Shown here piece after piece: positions 34,842 to 45,284 of a DNA stretch of 64,000 nt (positions within the stretch are counted from its first letter, which is position 1; every line of letters starts with the position of its first letter). A model generated the notes under the pieces. That model ran no database searches, was not told the DNA's origin, and was given only the letters and a program-made list of their open reading frames with translations. Both the position numbers and the translations under genes were made by a program. The stretch covers positions 1 to 64,000 of the forward strand of contig JAJFVG010000053.1 of NCBI GenBank assembly GCA_021371915.1, given 5' to 3'. The DNA comes from Nitrospiraceae bacterium (GTDB lineage: Bacteria > Nitrospirota > Thermodesulfovibrionia > Thermodesulfovibrionales > Dissulfurispiraceae).

Positions 34842-36461
34842 ATGCTTAATGATATGAAAATCAAAACAAAGCTTGCTGGTGGATTCGGCTTGATGATCGT
34901 TCTGGCAGTTGCTATCTCGATCGGAGCTTTTTTGGGCATATCATCTCTTGGCAGCAATATAAAGAACCTGAGCGAAAAACGGCTTCCGCAGGCCATAATC
35001 CTTGGAGATATCACTGCAAATGTTCTTGTAGCAACAAACCATCTGCAAAGGGGATTTATTGTTGATAACAAAGATGATCTCGAAAAAGCGGTCCAGGATA
35101 TGCTTGCTACCAGAAAAGGCATCACAGAGGGTTTTGACAAACTGAAACTGCTTGTGACATCGCAAAAGGGCAAGGCACTGTATCAGGCGATGGTTGATGC
35201 CAGAAAGCCAACTGCTGAGATGCGGGATATGATAGTCAGGCTGCTTAAGGATGGAAATAAAAAGGATGCGCTCAAGATGCTTTCCAAGTTTGAGCCGCTG
35301 CAGGCAGCGTATGTGAAGTCAGTAGATGAAATGAATGAGTTTGTCAAGGATCAGGCAAAGAAGAGCAGGGAGGAATCAGAAAACAATGCCGGTATTGTAC
35401 AGACGGCAATAATAATCATCGGCATTGTCTCTGTTATCATCGGTGTGCTTGTTTCCGTGCTTATCATAAAGAGTGTAACCGGTCCGCTTAACGAGGCTGT
35501 GGATACTGTACATAGAATAGCCGGCGGAGATCTGACCGTTGAGATCAAAAAAACGGATAAAAGCGAGACAGGCCAAATGCTTGAGGCCATGAAGGATATG
35601 GTCAACAGGCTCAAACGCCTGATAGGTGATATAAAGCAGGCTTCAGCGAGCTTGGCCTCGGGAAGCGATCAACTCAGCGCGAGTTCTGAAGAGATTACAA
35701 GGACAATGTCTGATCAGTCCAGCCGTTCATCCCAGATAGCAACATCAGCCGAAGAAATGTCACAGACGGTTATCGACATAGCCAAGAACTCATCGAATAT
35801 TGCTGAGTCCTCATCTGATACGGCTGATATCGCAAGAAAGGGAGCAGAGGTTGTTGAAAAGTCGGTTGCCGAATCCCGGGAGATTGTCGAGACGGTAAAT
35901 AAATCCACCCAGGTGATGCAGACGCTTGGAGAAAAATCAAAACAGATTGGTGAGATCGTGAATGTTATTAATGATATTGCCGACCAGACCAACCTCCTTG
36001 CTCTGAATGCAGCCATTGAGGCAGCACGCGCCGGCGAACAGGGCAGGGGATTTGCTGTTGTTGCTGATGAGGTGAGAAAGCTCGCAGAGCGTACGGCAAC
36101 AGCTACATCGGAGATCAGCCAGATGATCGGAGCGATACAGGGTGAGGTGGCCAGCGCTGTTGAAGCGATGAGTCACACGAACGAAAAGGTGAATGTGGGA
36201 CTTCAGTATTCCGTAGAAGCAGGAGACCAGCTCCAGCATATAGTAAAGAGCGTTTTGTCTCTGCAAAATCTCGTTCAGCAGATCGCAACAGCTACTGAGC
36301 AGATGTCCACAACCTCTGAGGCGATCAGCGGAGACATACAGGCTGTTGCATCAGGCGCAAAGGAGATATCAGGCGGGTCTGACCAGATTGCGCAGTCATC
36401 ATCAGAACTGGCAAAACTTGCGGGTCAGCTCAAGACCATTGTTGATCATTTCAGGGTTTGA
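34842..36461 (+). CDS. methyl-accepting chemotaxis protein
   Basis: Inner-membrane chemoreceptor of 539 residues: first membrane span about 10-30, a periplasmic four-helix-bundle sensor (about 35-185; LKTKL-type start with [13 protein letters not shown]), second span about 190-215, a HAMP domain ([20 protein letters not shown]) and the signalling domain with the conserved hairpin tip [20 protein letters not shown] and the following [15 protein letters not shown]. The ATG at 34842 follows AGGGGGAAGG. The ligand is unknown. No che genes are in the window. Confidence 0.94.
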   Translation: MLNDMKIKTKLAGGFGLMIVLAVAISIGAFLGISSLGSNIKNLSEKRLPQAIILGDITANVLVATNHLQRGFIVDNKDDLEKAVQDMLATRKGITEGFDKLKLLVTSQKGKALYQAMVDARKPTAEMRDMIVRLLKDGNKKDALKMLSKFEPLQAAYVKSVDEMNEFVKDQAKKSREESENNAGIVQTAIIIIGIVSVIIGVLVSVLIIKSVTGPLNEAVDTVHRIAGGDLTVEIKKTDKSETGQMLEAMKDMVNRLKRLIGDIKQASASLASGSDQLSASSEEITRTMSDQSSRSSQIATSAEEMSQTVIDIAKNSSNIAESSSDTADIARKGAEVVEKSVAESREIVETVNKSTQVMQTLGEKSKQIGEIVNVINDIADQTNLLALNAAIEAARAGEQGRGFAVVADEVRKLAERTATATSEISQMIGAIQGEVASAVEAMSHTNEKVNVGLQYSVEAGDQLQHIVKSVLSLQNLVQQIATATEQMSTTSEAISGDIQAVASGAKEISGGSDQIAQSSSELAKLAGQLKTIVDHFRV

Positions 36462-36493
36462 CTGAATACGGTCGGCTGAAATCTGCTGGTTCA

Positions 36494-37972
36494 TCATAGA
36501 TGTCTACTGGTTTTAGATAGTATGCGGCCGTTTCCCATTGCGAGTTCATGCGTTATTGAGGGTATTATCTCATTTTTGTGATGTGTTGCCATTACGATTG
36601 TTGTAGCCTGCTGCGCCAGCTTTTCAACAAGCCCGAGAAAATCTGCGCGCGATGGAATGTCCAGTCCGTTGCAGGGCTCATCGAGCAGGAGCATATCCGG
36701 TCCGTTCACCATTGCGCGAGCAAGCAGCACCTTTCTTGATTCTCCGTAAGAGAGCGTGAATATGCGTCTGTTGCGCAGATTATCTATCCGCAAGATATTC
36801 ATCCATTTGAGCGCTGCTTCTTTCTGCTCTTCGGATGCTTCATCATAAAGGCCTATGCTTGCAAAAAAGCCTGACAGCACCACCTCTTCAGCAGTGATGT
36901 CCCAGTCATAACCTCCCTGAAGAGCGGATGAAACATATCCGATCCTTTTCCTTACATCCCATACTGAAGTATCATCCCGCAGATCAAATCTTGATATCCT
37001 GCCTCCTGATGCAGGATGCAGTTCAGCCAGTATTAATTTGAAGAGTGTGGATTTTCCAGCCCCGTTTCTGCCGGTTACGAGCCAATGTTCTCCACGGTCA
37101 ATGCGCCAGTTGATATTATGGAGTATCTGTTTGTCTTCAATATAAATGTCAGCATTTACTATTTCGACAAGCGGAGCGAGTTGTTGCTTGTGATGAATGG
37201 CATTGCACTTTTTTGTCCTGATAACAGCATTGCCTGATGCATCCGCCTTATCCTGATAAACAGGGTTGTGGCTTGCTACACTGTTTATATCTCCCTGAAT
37301 TGCGATAGACCCTTTTGAGAGCAGGAGCGCGTGTGTTATTGATGAGGGCATTTCGTCTGTTCTGTGTGTTGAATATATTATCTGCGTGCCGGAGCGCGCG
37401 ATTTTATCGATCATACTGATAAGAGTTTCTCTCGAACCAGCATCAAGGTCATTGCAGACCTCATCCAGCATGATCACTTCAGGGTTTGAGACAAGCGCAC
37501 GCGCGATCAGTACCTTCTTTGCCTCTCCTGAGGATATACGGAGCATCTGTTTTTGGCGCAGGCTGTCTATTCCAAGCTGTTCGATAATGTCATCGGCAAT
37601 GTTGAGCTGCTGCCGGGTTGGTTTGTCAAAGAGCCAGACCGTATCAGCAAATCCAGTATGTATCACCTCTTCAACTGTCAGGTCCCAGCTGTTTTTTGTA
37701 TAGGCATCCTGTATTTCAGGCGAAACGAGGGCAATATGATTTTTGATCCCGATCGGACTCTCTTGCGGCTCTCCTTCAAGCGCATAAATCCTGCTGCCTG
37801 CTGTTGGCCAGATATCTCCGCGTATGAGTTTAAGGAAAGTTGTCTTGCCGGATCCGTTGCTTCCCAAAACAGCCCAGTTTTCATTCTGCTGAAGACGCCA
37901 TGAGACATCCGAGAGGATTTTTTTATTCTCAAGGACAATATCAACATTCCGTATTTCGATTATGATATTCAT
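36494..37972 (-). CDS. ModF-like duplicated ABC ATPase
   Basis: A soluble protein of 492 residues with two ABC cassettes: Walker A GSNGSGKTT, signature ISSGEAKKVLIARAL and Walker B EVIMLDEVCNDLD in the first; GRNGAGKST, LSYGESRKVLLARAM and DMLLLDEPCNGLD in the second. Lack of membrane spans and the arrangement resemble ModF/PhrA of molybdate loci, whose role is unsettled. Proximity to tupABC and fdhA supports a link with Mo/W handling. It converges on the chemoreceptor gene with 32 bp between. Confidence 0.85.
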   Translation of the reverse strand: MNIIIEIRNVDIVLENKKILSDVSWRLQQNENWAVLGSNGSGKTTFLKLIRGDIWPTAGSRIYALEGEPQESPIGIKNHIALVSPEIQDAYTKNSWDLTVEEVIHTGFADTVWLFDKPTRQQLNIADDIIEQLGIDSLRQKQMLRISSGEAKKVLIARALVSNPEVIMLDEVCNDLDAGSRETLISMIDKIARSGTQIIYSTHRTDEMPSSITHALLLSKGSIAIQGDINSVASHNPVYQDKADASGNAVIRTKKCNAIHHKQQLAPLVEIVNADIYIEDKQILHNINWRIDRGEHWLVTGRNGAGKSTLFKLILAELHPASGGRISRFDLRDDTSVWDVRKRIGYVSSALQGGYDWDITAEEVVLSGFFASIGLYDEASEEQKEAALKWMNILRIDNLRNRRIFTLSYGESRKVLLARAMVNGPDMLLLDEPCNGLDIPSRADFLGLVEKLAQQATTIVMATHHKNEIIPSITHELAMGNGRILSKTSRHL

Positions 37973-38031
37973 ATGCCGGGTTGCATTTATTTATATATTG
38001 CCTCACATCCATGCGGCAATGCCAGCAGCGG

Positions 38032-38060
38032 TTGAACTTTGGCACCCCATCTGTTATTTT
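38032..38060 (+). promoter_or_regulatory. candidate promoter of tRNA-Leu
   Basis: TTGAAC (38032-38037), 17 bases, TATTTT (38055-38060). Initiation near 38067 would be about 25 bases before the tRNA. Confidence 0.45.
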
Positions 38061-38091
38061 AAGTATCCATGTATTAAATGTACCAGTACAT

Positions 38092-38179
38092 GCCGGAGTG
38101 GCGGAACTGGCAGACGCAAGGGACTTAAAATCCCTCGATGCCTAGCATCGTACGAGTTCGATTCTCGTCTCCGGCACCA
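38092..38179 (+). tRNA. tRNA-Leu (anticodon TAA)
   Basis: An 88-base class II tRNA. The acceptor stem GCCGGAG (38092-38098) pairs with CTCCGGC (38169-38175), followed by discriminator A and an encoded CCA (38177-38179). The anticodon arm GGGAC-TTAAAAT-CCC places TAA in the loop, the variable arm GATGCCTAGCATC is long as expected for leucine, and the T arm holds GTTCGATTC. It decodes UUA. Confidence 0.97.
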
Positions 38180-38209
38180 CTAATTGAACACATCTTCCTG
38201 GAGGCTATG

Positions 38210-39079
38210 ATGGGCAAAGGAATAAGAAAGGCTGTTTTCCCTGCTGCAGGGCTCGGCACAAGGTTTCTTCCGGCTACCAAGGCTTCGCCCAAGGAGATGC
38301 TTCCTATTGTTGACAAACCGCTCATACAGTACGGGGTTGAAGAGGCTGTTGATTGCGGCATTGACCAGTTCATAATAATAACCGGCAAGAACAAGCGCGC
38401 GATCGAAGACCATTTTGACACTGCTGCCGAGCTTGAGGAAAAGCTCAGAAACGGCGGCAAGGATGAGATGCTCAAGGAGATCACAAGACTCAACAAGATA
38501 GATTTTGCATATATCAGGCAGCGAACAGCGCTCGGGCTCGGCCATGCCATATATTGCGCAAGACCGTTTGTCGGTAATGAAGCTTTTGCTGTTATCCTGA
38601 GTGATGATGTAATAGACCCTGACTTCAAAGTGCTTAAAGAAATGGTTGAGGTTTACGAGAAGGTTCAGTCCCCTGTGATCGCGATTCAGGAGGTTCCAAA
38701 ATCAGAGACAAACAGATACGGAATAATAGACGGAGAGCTTCAGGATGGGGTCATAAAGATCAAGGGAATGGTTGAAAAACCTGATCCAAAGAATGCGCCT
38801 TCAAACCTGGCAATAATCGGCAGATACATACTCACTCCTGATATTTTTGATGTGCTCGAAAAACAGAAGCCTGGCAAGGGCGGCGAGATACAGCTCACGG
38901 ACGCCTTGATAAGCCTTATGGCAAAACGGCCGATATACGGATACAAGATCAAGGGAGGCAGGTATGATGCCGGAGACAAGCTCGGCTATCTTATGGCAAC
39001 CGTTGACTTTGCGCTCAAGAACAGCGAGCTTGCAGACCCCTTCAGGGAATTCCTGAAAGCCAGGTTCAGCGCAAAATAG
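38210..39079 (+). CDS. galU: UTP-glucose-1-phosphate uridylyltransferase
   Basis: Makes UDP-glucose from UTP and glucose-1-phosphate for glycans and glycolipids. The 289-residue protein starts with the nucleotide-binding AVFPAAGLGTRFLPATKASP and shows KEMLPIVDKPLIQY, ALGLGHAIYCARPFVG and EKPDPKNAPSNLAIIGRY, diagnostic for GalU. Two adjacent ATGs exist; the second (38210) is five bases from GGAGG and is preferred. It starts 31 bp after the tRNA, so readthrough from the tRNA promoter is possible. Confidence 0.96.
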   Translation: MGKGIRKAVFPAAGLGTRFLPATKASPKEMLPIVDKPLIQYGVEEAVDCGIDQFIIITGKNKRAIEDHFDTAAELEEKLRNGGKDEMLKEITRLNKIDFAYIRQRTALGLGHAIYCARPFVGNEAFAVILSDDVIDPDFKVLKEMVEVYEKVQSPVIAIQEVPKSETNRYGIIDGELQDGVIKIKGMVEKPDPKNAPSNLAIIGRYILTPDIFDVLEKQKPGKGGEIQLTDALISLMAKRPIYGYKIKGGRYDAGDKLGYLMATVDFALKNSELADPFREFLKARFSAK

Positions 39080-39186
39080 ATTTTTTTGTTAAGGCTGTTT
39101 AATATTGAAATCAAAGTTCCATAATAATATATAGACGCTTTGAAAAAAGGTTATACTTATGGGAGACGAAACGGAGGATTAACTTA

Positions 39187-41691
39187 ATGGCTGAAGCTGA
39201 AGTGAAAGATGAAAAAGAGATAGAGATACCTGATACGCTTCCTGTACTTCCTGTGCGGGACATAGTCGTCTTTCCATACATGATACTGCCTCTTTTTGTT
39301 GGAAGGGACATATCCATAAAGGCTATTGACCACGCGCTTGCAGGCAACAGGATGGTAATGCTGCTGACGCAGAGAGACCTGAATGTTGACACGCCTTCAC
39401 TCGAAGACCTCTATTCGATAGGCACTGTCTGCATGATCATGAGGATGCTCAAGCTGCCTGACGGCAGGGTGAAGATACTTGTGCAGGGCGTAAGCAAGGC
39501 AAAGGTCGAGAAGTTTATGCAGCATGAGCCCTTCTTTACTGCAAAGATCAAAAAGATTGAGGAAGAGAAGCCCGGCGAGGTGAAGATAGAGGATGAAGCC
39601 CTGATCAGAAACGTGAAAGAGCAGCTGGACAAGGCTGTATCCCTCGGCAAAACAATACTGCCGGACATGATGGTTGTTATCGAGAACATAGACGATCCAG
39701 GCAAGCTCGCTGACCTTATAGCCTCAAACCTCGGACTGCGCACAGAGCAGTCCCAGGAGATCATGGAGATGTCCGATCCTGTTGAGCGGCTTAGAAGAGT
39801 TAGCGAGATACTCACAAGGGAGATACAGCTTCTCACAATACAGCAAAAGATACAGACCGAGGCGAGAGGAGAAATAGACAAGAGCCAGCGTGAATACTTT
39901 CTGCGGGAACAGCTCAAGGCCATTCAGAGGGAGCTTGGCGATATTGACGAGCGCGCTGAAGAGGCAAGGGAGTTTCGCAAAAAGATAGAAGATGCCCAGA
40001 TGCCGGAAAAGGTGCGCAAAGAGGCTGAAAAGCAGCTCAGGCGCATAGAGAAGATGCATCCAGACAGCGCTGAGGCTGGCACAATAAGGACATATCTTGA
40101 GTGGCTCACTGAGCTGCCCTGGTCAAAAAGCACTAAAGACCAGATTGACATAAAGGCAGCTGAAAAGGTGCTCAATGAGGATCACTATGACCTTGAGAAG
40201 GTGAAGGAGAGGATACTCGAATACCTCAGCGTCAGAAAGCTGAAGGAGAAGATGAAAGGCCCGATCATCTGCTTTATAGGACCTCCCGGAGTCGGCAAGA
40301 CATCCCTGGGCAGGTCAATAGCCAGGGCGCTCGGCAGGGAGTTTGTGCGCATGTCTCTGGGCGGAGTGCATGACGAAGCTGAAATAAGGGGCCACCGCCG
40401 CACGTATGTTGGCGCGCTTCCCGGCAGGATCATACAGGGCATGAGGCAGGCAGGCACAAACAATCCGCTTTTTATGCTGGATGAGATAGACAAGCTTGGA
40501 TCTGACTTCAGGGGCGACCCGTCTTCAGCCCTGCTGGAGGTGCTGGACCCTGAACAGAACAACTCGTTCATGGATCACTATCGGGCAGTGCCGTTTGATC
40601 TGTCGAATGTGATGTTCATAACAACAGGCAATATGGCAGACACCATTCCCGGCCCCCTAAGGGACAGGATGGAGATAATATACCTGTCCGGCTACACCAA
40701 TGAGGAAAAGCTCCAGATAGCCAGGAAGTACCTCATTCCAAAGCAGATGGAGGAAAACGGGGTAACCTCGAAGATACTGAAGATCAGCGACTCTGCTGTG
40801 CTGAAGGTGATCTCGCATTACACAAGAGAGGCTGGAGTCAGAAGCCTCGAACGCGAACTGGCGAACCTCTGCAGAAAGGTTGCAAAGAAGTTTGTCGAGA
40901 GCTCAAAGAAGTTTTTCGAGATAACATCCGCAAATATCGAGAAGTATCTCGGTGTGCCCAAGTTCATGCCTGAAGAGGAGATAAAGAAGGATGAGGTTGG
41001 CGTATCCACCGGCCTGGCATGGACAGAATCCGGCGGAGACCTCATATATGTGGAAGCCACTGTGATGAAGGGCAAGGGCAATCTTACGCTCACAGGACAG
41101 CTTGGCGATGTGATGAAGGAGTCTGCACAGGCAGCTTTAAGCTATGTGCGTTCAAAGGCATCTAAACTCGGCATCAGCGAGGAGACCTTCTCGAACACTG
41201 ACCTGCACATACATGTGCCGGCAGGAGCCATACCAAAGGACGGGCCTTCAGCAGGCATAACCATGGCAACAGCCATCTCATCCGCGCTCACAGGCAAGCC
41301 TGTAAGAAGGGATGTGGCCATGACAGGCGAGGTTACGCTGAGGGGCAGGGTGCTTCCAATAGGCGGACTGAAGGAAAAGACCCTTGCTGCAAAGAGGATG
41401 GGCATTAAGAATGTTCTCATACCGATGCGCAACAAGAAAGACCTCGAGGATCTTCCGCCGTATGTGAAGGAAGGCATGAACTTTGTCCTTGTGGATACCA
41501 TGGATGATGTGATAAAGAACGCGCTTGCAGGCGCCAATAACACTGCAACAACGCGCAGCAGTTCTGTCAAAAAGACAGGCCGCAAGAGCGTCAAAACAAC
41601 TGCTCCCAGGAAAGCGGTACGGAATAAAAGCGATGCGCCTAAAAGAAGCAGGAGAGCTAAGGCTCCTGCAAGAAATAAGAAAAAGGCATAG
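39187..41691 (+). CDS. lon: ATP-dependent Lon protease with a basic C-terminal tail
   Basis: Cytoplasmic AAA+ serine protease for misfolded and regulatory proteins. The 834-residue protein has the Lon N-domain (to about 310), Walker A GPPGVGKT (365-372), Walker [10 protein letters not shown], and the protease domain with catalytic Ser688 (PKDGPSAGI) and Lys731 ([10 protein letters not shown]), the usual 43-residue spacing. Beyond the normal end (about 780) there are some 54 extra residues rich in Lys, Arg, Ala and Thr, like a histone H1 tail. GGAGG lies before the ATG. The last 59 bp overlap thiL in another frame. Confidence 0.96.
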   Translation: MAEAEVKDEKEIEIPDTLPVLPVRDIVVFPYMILPLFVGRDISIKAIDHALAGNRMVMLLTQRDLNVDTPSLEDLYSIGTVCMIMRMLKLPDGRVKILVQGVSKAKVEKFMQHEPFFTAKIKKIEEEKPGEVKIEDEALIRNVKEQLDKAVSLGKTILPDMMVVIENIDDPGKLADLIASNLGLRTEQSQEIMEMSDPVERLRRVSEILTREIQLLTIQQKIQTEARGEIDKSQREYFLREQLKAIQRELGDIDERAEEAREFRKKIEDAQMPEKVRKEAEKQLRRIEKMHPDSAEAGTIRTYLEWLTELPWSKSTKDQIDIKAAEKVLNEDHYDLEKVKERILEYLSVRKLKEKMKGPIICFIGPPGVGKTSLGRSIARALGREFVRMSLGGVHDEAEIRGHRRTYVGALPGRIIQGMRQAGTNNPLFMLDEIDKLGSDFRGDPSSALLEVLDPEQNNSFMDHYRAVPFDLSNVMFITTGNMADTIPGPLRDRMEIIYLSGYTNEEKLQIARKYLIPKQMEENGVTSKILKISDSAVLKVISHYTREAGVRSLERELANLCRKVAKKFVESSKKFFEITSANIEKYLGVPKFMPEEEIKKDEVGVSTGLAWTESGGDLIYVEATVMKGKGNLTLTGQLGDVMKESAQAALSYVRSKASKLGISEETFSNTDLHIHVPAGAIPKDGPSAGITMATAISSALTGKPVRRDVAMTGEVTLRGRVLPIGGLKEKTLAAKRMGIKNVLIPMRNKKDLEDLPPYVKEGMNFVLVDTMDDVIKNALAGANNTATTRSSSVKKTGRKSVKTTAPRKAVRNKSDAPKRSRRAKAPARNKKKA

Positions 41692-42709
41692 CCTCTTTTC
41701 AGCAGCATTTGCTGCTGATCCCGAGATTGTTGTTGGCATTGGCGATGATGCAGCTGTGCTCAGCCCCAGGAGCTGGCAGACTCTCGTGACAACCGACATG
41801 ATGCTGGAGGGCGTGCATTTTGACACCTCCTTCAGCAATTTGGCGAGCATAGGGTACAAGCTGGTTTCCGTCAATGTCAGTGACATCATGGCCATGGCAG
41901 CCACTCCCAGATACCTTTTTCTCAATATGGCCATGCATGGCGATACGGATATCGAAGACTTCTGGCTGCTTTTCAGCGGCATTGAGCACGGCATAAGAAT
42001 GTACGACCTGAAACTCCTAGGCGGTGATCTTTCATCATCAACAGGGCCATGCATGCTCTCTGCAACCCTGCTCGGCACTTCAAACAGCTTTGTAACCAGG
42101 TCAGGCGCAAAACCCGGAGACAGGGTGTATGTTACAGGTTCTCTGGGAGACTCTGCCTGCGGGCTGGAGGTACTTAAACGCCTTTCTCAAGAGTCGCGGC
42201 AGGTGATAAAGGCCATAGACTTTATACATGAGTTCAGGCCTGATGCAGGGGACAGCATCTCTTTTGAGCAAGGCATATCGAGCAGCATGGATTTCAGTAC
42301 AGCCCTGCCTCTCATAAAAAGGCATCTTGCTCCTGATGCAAGGGCATCAAGCGCTTATGCCTCAGCTGCAACATCCATGATGGACATAAGCGACGGACTT
42401 TTTATAGACATCTCCAGGCTATGCGATGAGAGCGCTGTCGGAGTCGAGATATTCATGAACAGGCTGCCTGTATCATCAGAGATGACTGCAGCAGCAGGTC
42501 TGCTCGGCCTGGATGCAGAGATGCTTGCTGTTTCGGGCGGAGAGGATTATGAACTGCTTTTTACAGCTCCATCGGATATTGCTGAAGGTGATCTGCCCGG
42601 TGCGACATGCATTGGCATGATCAAAGAGCAGGGCAGGTTTACTGTCAGCAGCAGCGGACAAAGAAGAGAGATACAGCCAAAAGGATATCAGCATTTTGCG
42701 AATACGTAA
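41633..42709 (+). CDS. thiL: thiamine-monophosphate kinase
   Basis: Phosphorylates thiamine monophosphate to thiamine pyrophosphate with ATP. The 358-residue protein has [44 protein letters not shown] and [16 protein letters not shown], the metal/ATP motifs of the PurM-like ThiL family, and the late [10 protein letters not shown]. The start at 41633 restores the typical N-terminal [15 protein letters not shown] and lies inside the end of lon (59-bp overlap, +1 frame). The purine-rich lon tail supplies AAAG-type binding but no strong Shine-Dalgarno site. DUF2062 follows with a 14-bp overlap. Confidence 0.94.
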   Translation: MRLKEAGELRLLQEIRKRHSLFSAAFAADPEIVVGIGDDAAVLSPRSWQTLVTTDMMLEGVHFDTSFSNLASIGYKLVSVNVSDIMAMAATPRYLFLNMAMHGDTDIEDFWLLFSGIEHGIRMYDLKLLGGDLSSSTGPCMLSATLLGTSNSFVTRSGAKPGDRVYVTGSLGDSACGLEVLKRLSQESRQVIKAIDFIHEFRPDAGDSISFEQGISSSMDFSTALPLIKRHLAPDARASSAYASAATSMMDISDGLFIDISRLCDESAVGVEIFMNRLPVSSEMTAAAGLLGLDAEMLAVSGGEDYELLFTAPSDIAEGDLPGATCIGMIKEQGRFTVSSSGQRREIQPKGYQHFANT

Positions 42710-43127
42710 AAAGCTGATATCCATACTCAGCATAAACGAGCCTCCTCACAGGCTGGCAGCTGCATTTGCGCTGGGAGTTTTCTGGGGCATGTCTCCGCTT
42801 TTGGGGCTGCACACTGTTTTGGGCATTGGCGTGAGCTGGATGCTCAGGCTTAATAAATTCGTCACCATAGTCGGGGTCTATGTCACAAATCCATGGACAA
42901 TCGTGCCGATATACACCTTTGCCACATGGATAGGCTCCCTGCTTCTAGGTGTTGACGATATAATTCCTGACATTGACTGGCATAATGTAAACTACAAAAT
43001 GATGATCGATGAATTAAGGCCGCTGCTGTGGCCTTTTGTGGTCGGCTCCACTGTGGTGGGAACTGTCTCTGCCATTATCTCATTTTTGATCGTATATTAC
43101 GCTGCAAAGAGAAAAAAACATGAATAA
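42696..43127 (+). CDS. DUF2062 membrane protein
   Basis: A 143-residue protein with two to three membrane helices and the DUF2062 signature: GVFWGMSPLLGLHTVLGIG, then VGVYVTNPWTIVPIYTFA. The family occurs beside glycosyltransferase, kinase or lipid genes and lacks an agreed function. Translation appears to begin at a TTG (42696) about ten bases after AAGGA; there is no ATG in a suitable place. It overlaps thiL by 14 bp and rimO by 8 bp. Confidence 0.82.
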   Translation: MRIRKKLISILSINEPPHRLAAAFALGVFWGMSPLLGLHTVLGIGVSWMLRLNKFVTIVGVYVTNPWTIVPIYTFATWIGSLLLGVDDIIPDIDWHNVNYKMMIDELRPLLWPFVVGSTVVGTVSAIISFLIVYYAAKRKKHE

Positions 43128-44445
43128 AGTACATATAACAACCCTCGGGTGTCCGAAAAACGCGGTCGACTCTGACAAGCTCGCAGCAGCCATGGCAGAA
43201 AACGGATTCGTATTTGTGCAGGATGAGGATTCAGCCGACTTTTTGCTCATAAACACATGCGGCTTCATAACCTCTGCAAAGGAAGAATCCATTAATGAAA
43301 TACTCAGGCTTGCGGCCTTGAAAAAGGGCCAGGGTAAACTTGTTGTGCTGGGATGCCTTGCCCAGAGGTACAGGGACGAACTCATGAAAGAGATGCCTGA
43401 GATAGATGCGATAATGGGCGTATCTGATGAGGCTGCTGTAATCGAATACTGCCGCAGTGTTGCAGGCAAAGAGGCGCTTCGCAAAAAGGCATATGACAGG
43501 CCGTTTATGCTTGATACCGACACAGCAGGATACCCTTACTCATATCTGAAGATATCTGACGGTTGCGACAGAAAATGCACATTCTGCGCCATCCCCTCGA
43601 TAAGGGGCAGGTTCAGGAGCATAGAGCCGGATGATATCATCAGGGATGCTGTCAGTCATATAGAAAACGGTAAAAAGGAGCTTGTGCTGGTTGCGCAGGA
43701 CATTACGAGCTACGGCAAAGGAAGAGCTGACCTGAATCTGCCGAAGCTTCTTAAACAGCTTGCTGCCATTGATGCTGACTTCAGGATCAGGCTGCTTTAT
43801 CTTTATCCGACAAATATTGATGACGAACTCCTCGATCTGATCGCATCGGAAGAGAAGATATACAACTATTTCGACATTCCGCTTCAGCATTCAGAGGACA
43901 GGCTGCTGAGGCTTATGGGCAGAAGGGGCAGCAGGCAGGAGTATACCAAGCTGATACGCAGGATACGGCGCATGATTCCCGGCGCTGTTCTGAGAACAAC
44001 GTTCATAGTGGGATTTCCCTCAGAGACAGAGCATGACTTCAACGCGCTTGCGGATTTTGTGGAAGAGACAAGGTTTGACAGGCTCGGGGTCTTCAAGTTT
44101 TCCAGAGAGGAGGGCACTCCATCCTATTCAATGACCGGCCAGGTTCCTGAGCAGACAAAGGAGAGGAGGCTTGCTGAGCTGATGCAGAGGCAGGCTCTTA
44201 TATCTCTTGAAAAGAACAGGGAACTTACAGGCCAGCGGTATGAGGCGATTGTTGATGAAGTTTCTGGTGACGCTGTTGTTGCCAGGCTTTACTCACACGC
44301 GCCTGAGATCGACGGTGTTGTGCTCATAGACCGGGATCCTGCATCAGCCATGCTCAAGGCCGGAGATTTCGTTGATGTAGAAATAACCGAAGGCCTTGAA
44401 TACGATCTCAGGGCTGTTATATCAAACAACCGCAGGCTAGGATGA
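43120..44445 (+). CDS. rimO: ribosomal protein S12 methylthiotransferase RimO
   Basis: Radical-SAM enzyme that methylthiolates the conserved Asp of ribosomal protein S12. The 441-residue protein has the N-terminal UPF0004 cluster domain (TTLGCPKNAVDSD, INTCGFI, LGCLAQRY), the radical-SAM site CDRKCTFCAIPSIRGRFRS and a C-terminal TRAM domain. Pattern LGCPKN and CAIPSIRG favour RimO over MiaB. It overlaps DUF2062 by 8 bp and the M50 peptidase by 4 bp. Confidence 0.95.
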   Translation: MNKVHITTLGCPKNAVDSDKLAAAMAENGFVFVQDEDSADFLLINTCGFITSAKEESINEILRLAALKKGQGKLVVLGCLAQRYRDELMKEMPEIDAIMGVSDEAAVIEYCRSVAGKEALRKKAYDRPFMLDTDTAGYPYSYLKISDGCDRKCTFCAIPSIRGRFRSIEPDDIIRDAVSHIENGKKELVLVAQDITSYGKGRADLNLPKLLKQLAAIDADFRIRLLYLYPTNIDDELLDLIASEEKIYNYFDIPLQHSEDRLLRLMGRRGSRQEYTKLIRRIRRMIPGAVLRTTFIVGFPSETEHDFNALADFVEETRFDRLGVFKFSREEGTPSYSMTGQVPEQTKERRLAELMQRQALISLEKNRELTGQRYEAIVDEVSGDAVVARLYSHAPEIDGVVLIDRDPASAMLKAGDFVDVEITEGLEYDLRAVISNNRRLG

Positions 44446-45284
44446 TGAGCCGTAAAATACCCTGGACGCATATAATTCTCTTTATTGTCACTTTCATCAC
44501 CACCCTCATAGCAGGCGCAATGAACACAGGCGCTGATCTGCTGGCAGACCCCGGCAGGATAGTTGAAGGCATGCCGTTTGCCATTGCGCTCATGACCATA
44601 TTGCTTGTGCATGAGTCTTCGCACTACATAGCCTCAAAGCTGCACCGCACAGAGGCCACTCTGCCTTACTTCATACCAGCGCCGTCCATTATAGGCACAT
44701 TCGGAGCATTCATCAAAATGCGTTCTCCGATTGCATCAAGAGAGGCGCTTATAGACATAGGCGCATCCGGCCCTCTGGCTGGTTTTATTGTCTCAGTGGC
44801 CGCGAGTGTTATCGGTCTATCCATGTCCGAAGTCGTAAGGATAGAATCTCCTGAAGATGCCTTTGGACTTGGTGATTCAATGCTCTTTGGTCTGTTGGTA
44901 AAAATTATTGTGGGCAGCATACCTGCCGGCCACGACATACTTCTGCACCCAATAGCATTTGCAGGATGGATCGGGCTGTTCATCACATCCATGAACCTCA
45001 TACCGATCGGCCAGCTCGATGGCGGACATGTAGCCTACGCGCTGTTTGGAGAAAGACAGCGGTTTCTTTCAAAAGTGCTTGTTGCAGTGCTTGCTCTTCT
45101 GGGGCTCTTCTTCTGGCCCGGGTGGATGGTCTGGGCTGTTGCCATGCTCATCCTCGGCATAAAGCACCCGCCTGTGGTCTACTGGCACGAGCCTCTTGGC
45201 AGAGCGAGAAGGTTTGTCTCTTTTGCAAGCCTGCTGGTTTTTGTTGTTACTTTTATGCCTGTGCCGTTTAAAATAGACCTATGA
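44442..45284 (+). CDS. site-2-protease (M50) family membrane peptidase
   Basis: A 280-residue membrane protein with HESSH (HExxH zinc site, in LLVHESSHYIASKL) in an early helix and the third ligand in LIPIGQLDGGHVAYALFG. Around seven hydrophobic segments are visible. These enzymes cut transmembrane substrates, such as anti-sigma factors. The compact form without PDZ or CBS domains resembles the EGY/YUP-like branch. Its ATG overlaps the rimO stop, and its stop overlaps trmH start by 4 bp. The substrate is unknown. Confidence 0.88.
   Translation: MMSRKIPWTHIILFIVTFITTLIAGAMNTGADLLADPGRIVEGMPFAIALMTILLVHESSHYIASKLHRTEATLPYFIPAPSIIGTFGAFIKMRSPIASREALIDIGASGPLAGFIVSVAASVIGLSMSEVVRIESPEDAFGLGDSMLFGLLVKIIVGSIPAGHDILLHPIAFAGWIGLFITSMNLIPIGQLDGGHVAYALFGERQRFLSKVLVAVLALLGLFFWPGWMVWAVAMLILGIKHPPVVYWHEPLGRARRFVSFASLLVFVVTFMPVPFKIDL

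Noticed and set aside
38138-38209. N-terminal extension of galU reaching into the tRNA
   Set aside because: The extended start lies within tRNA-Leu; GGAGG before 38210 and family length support the shorter protein.
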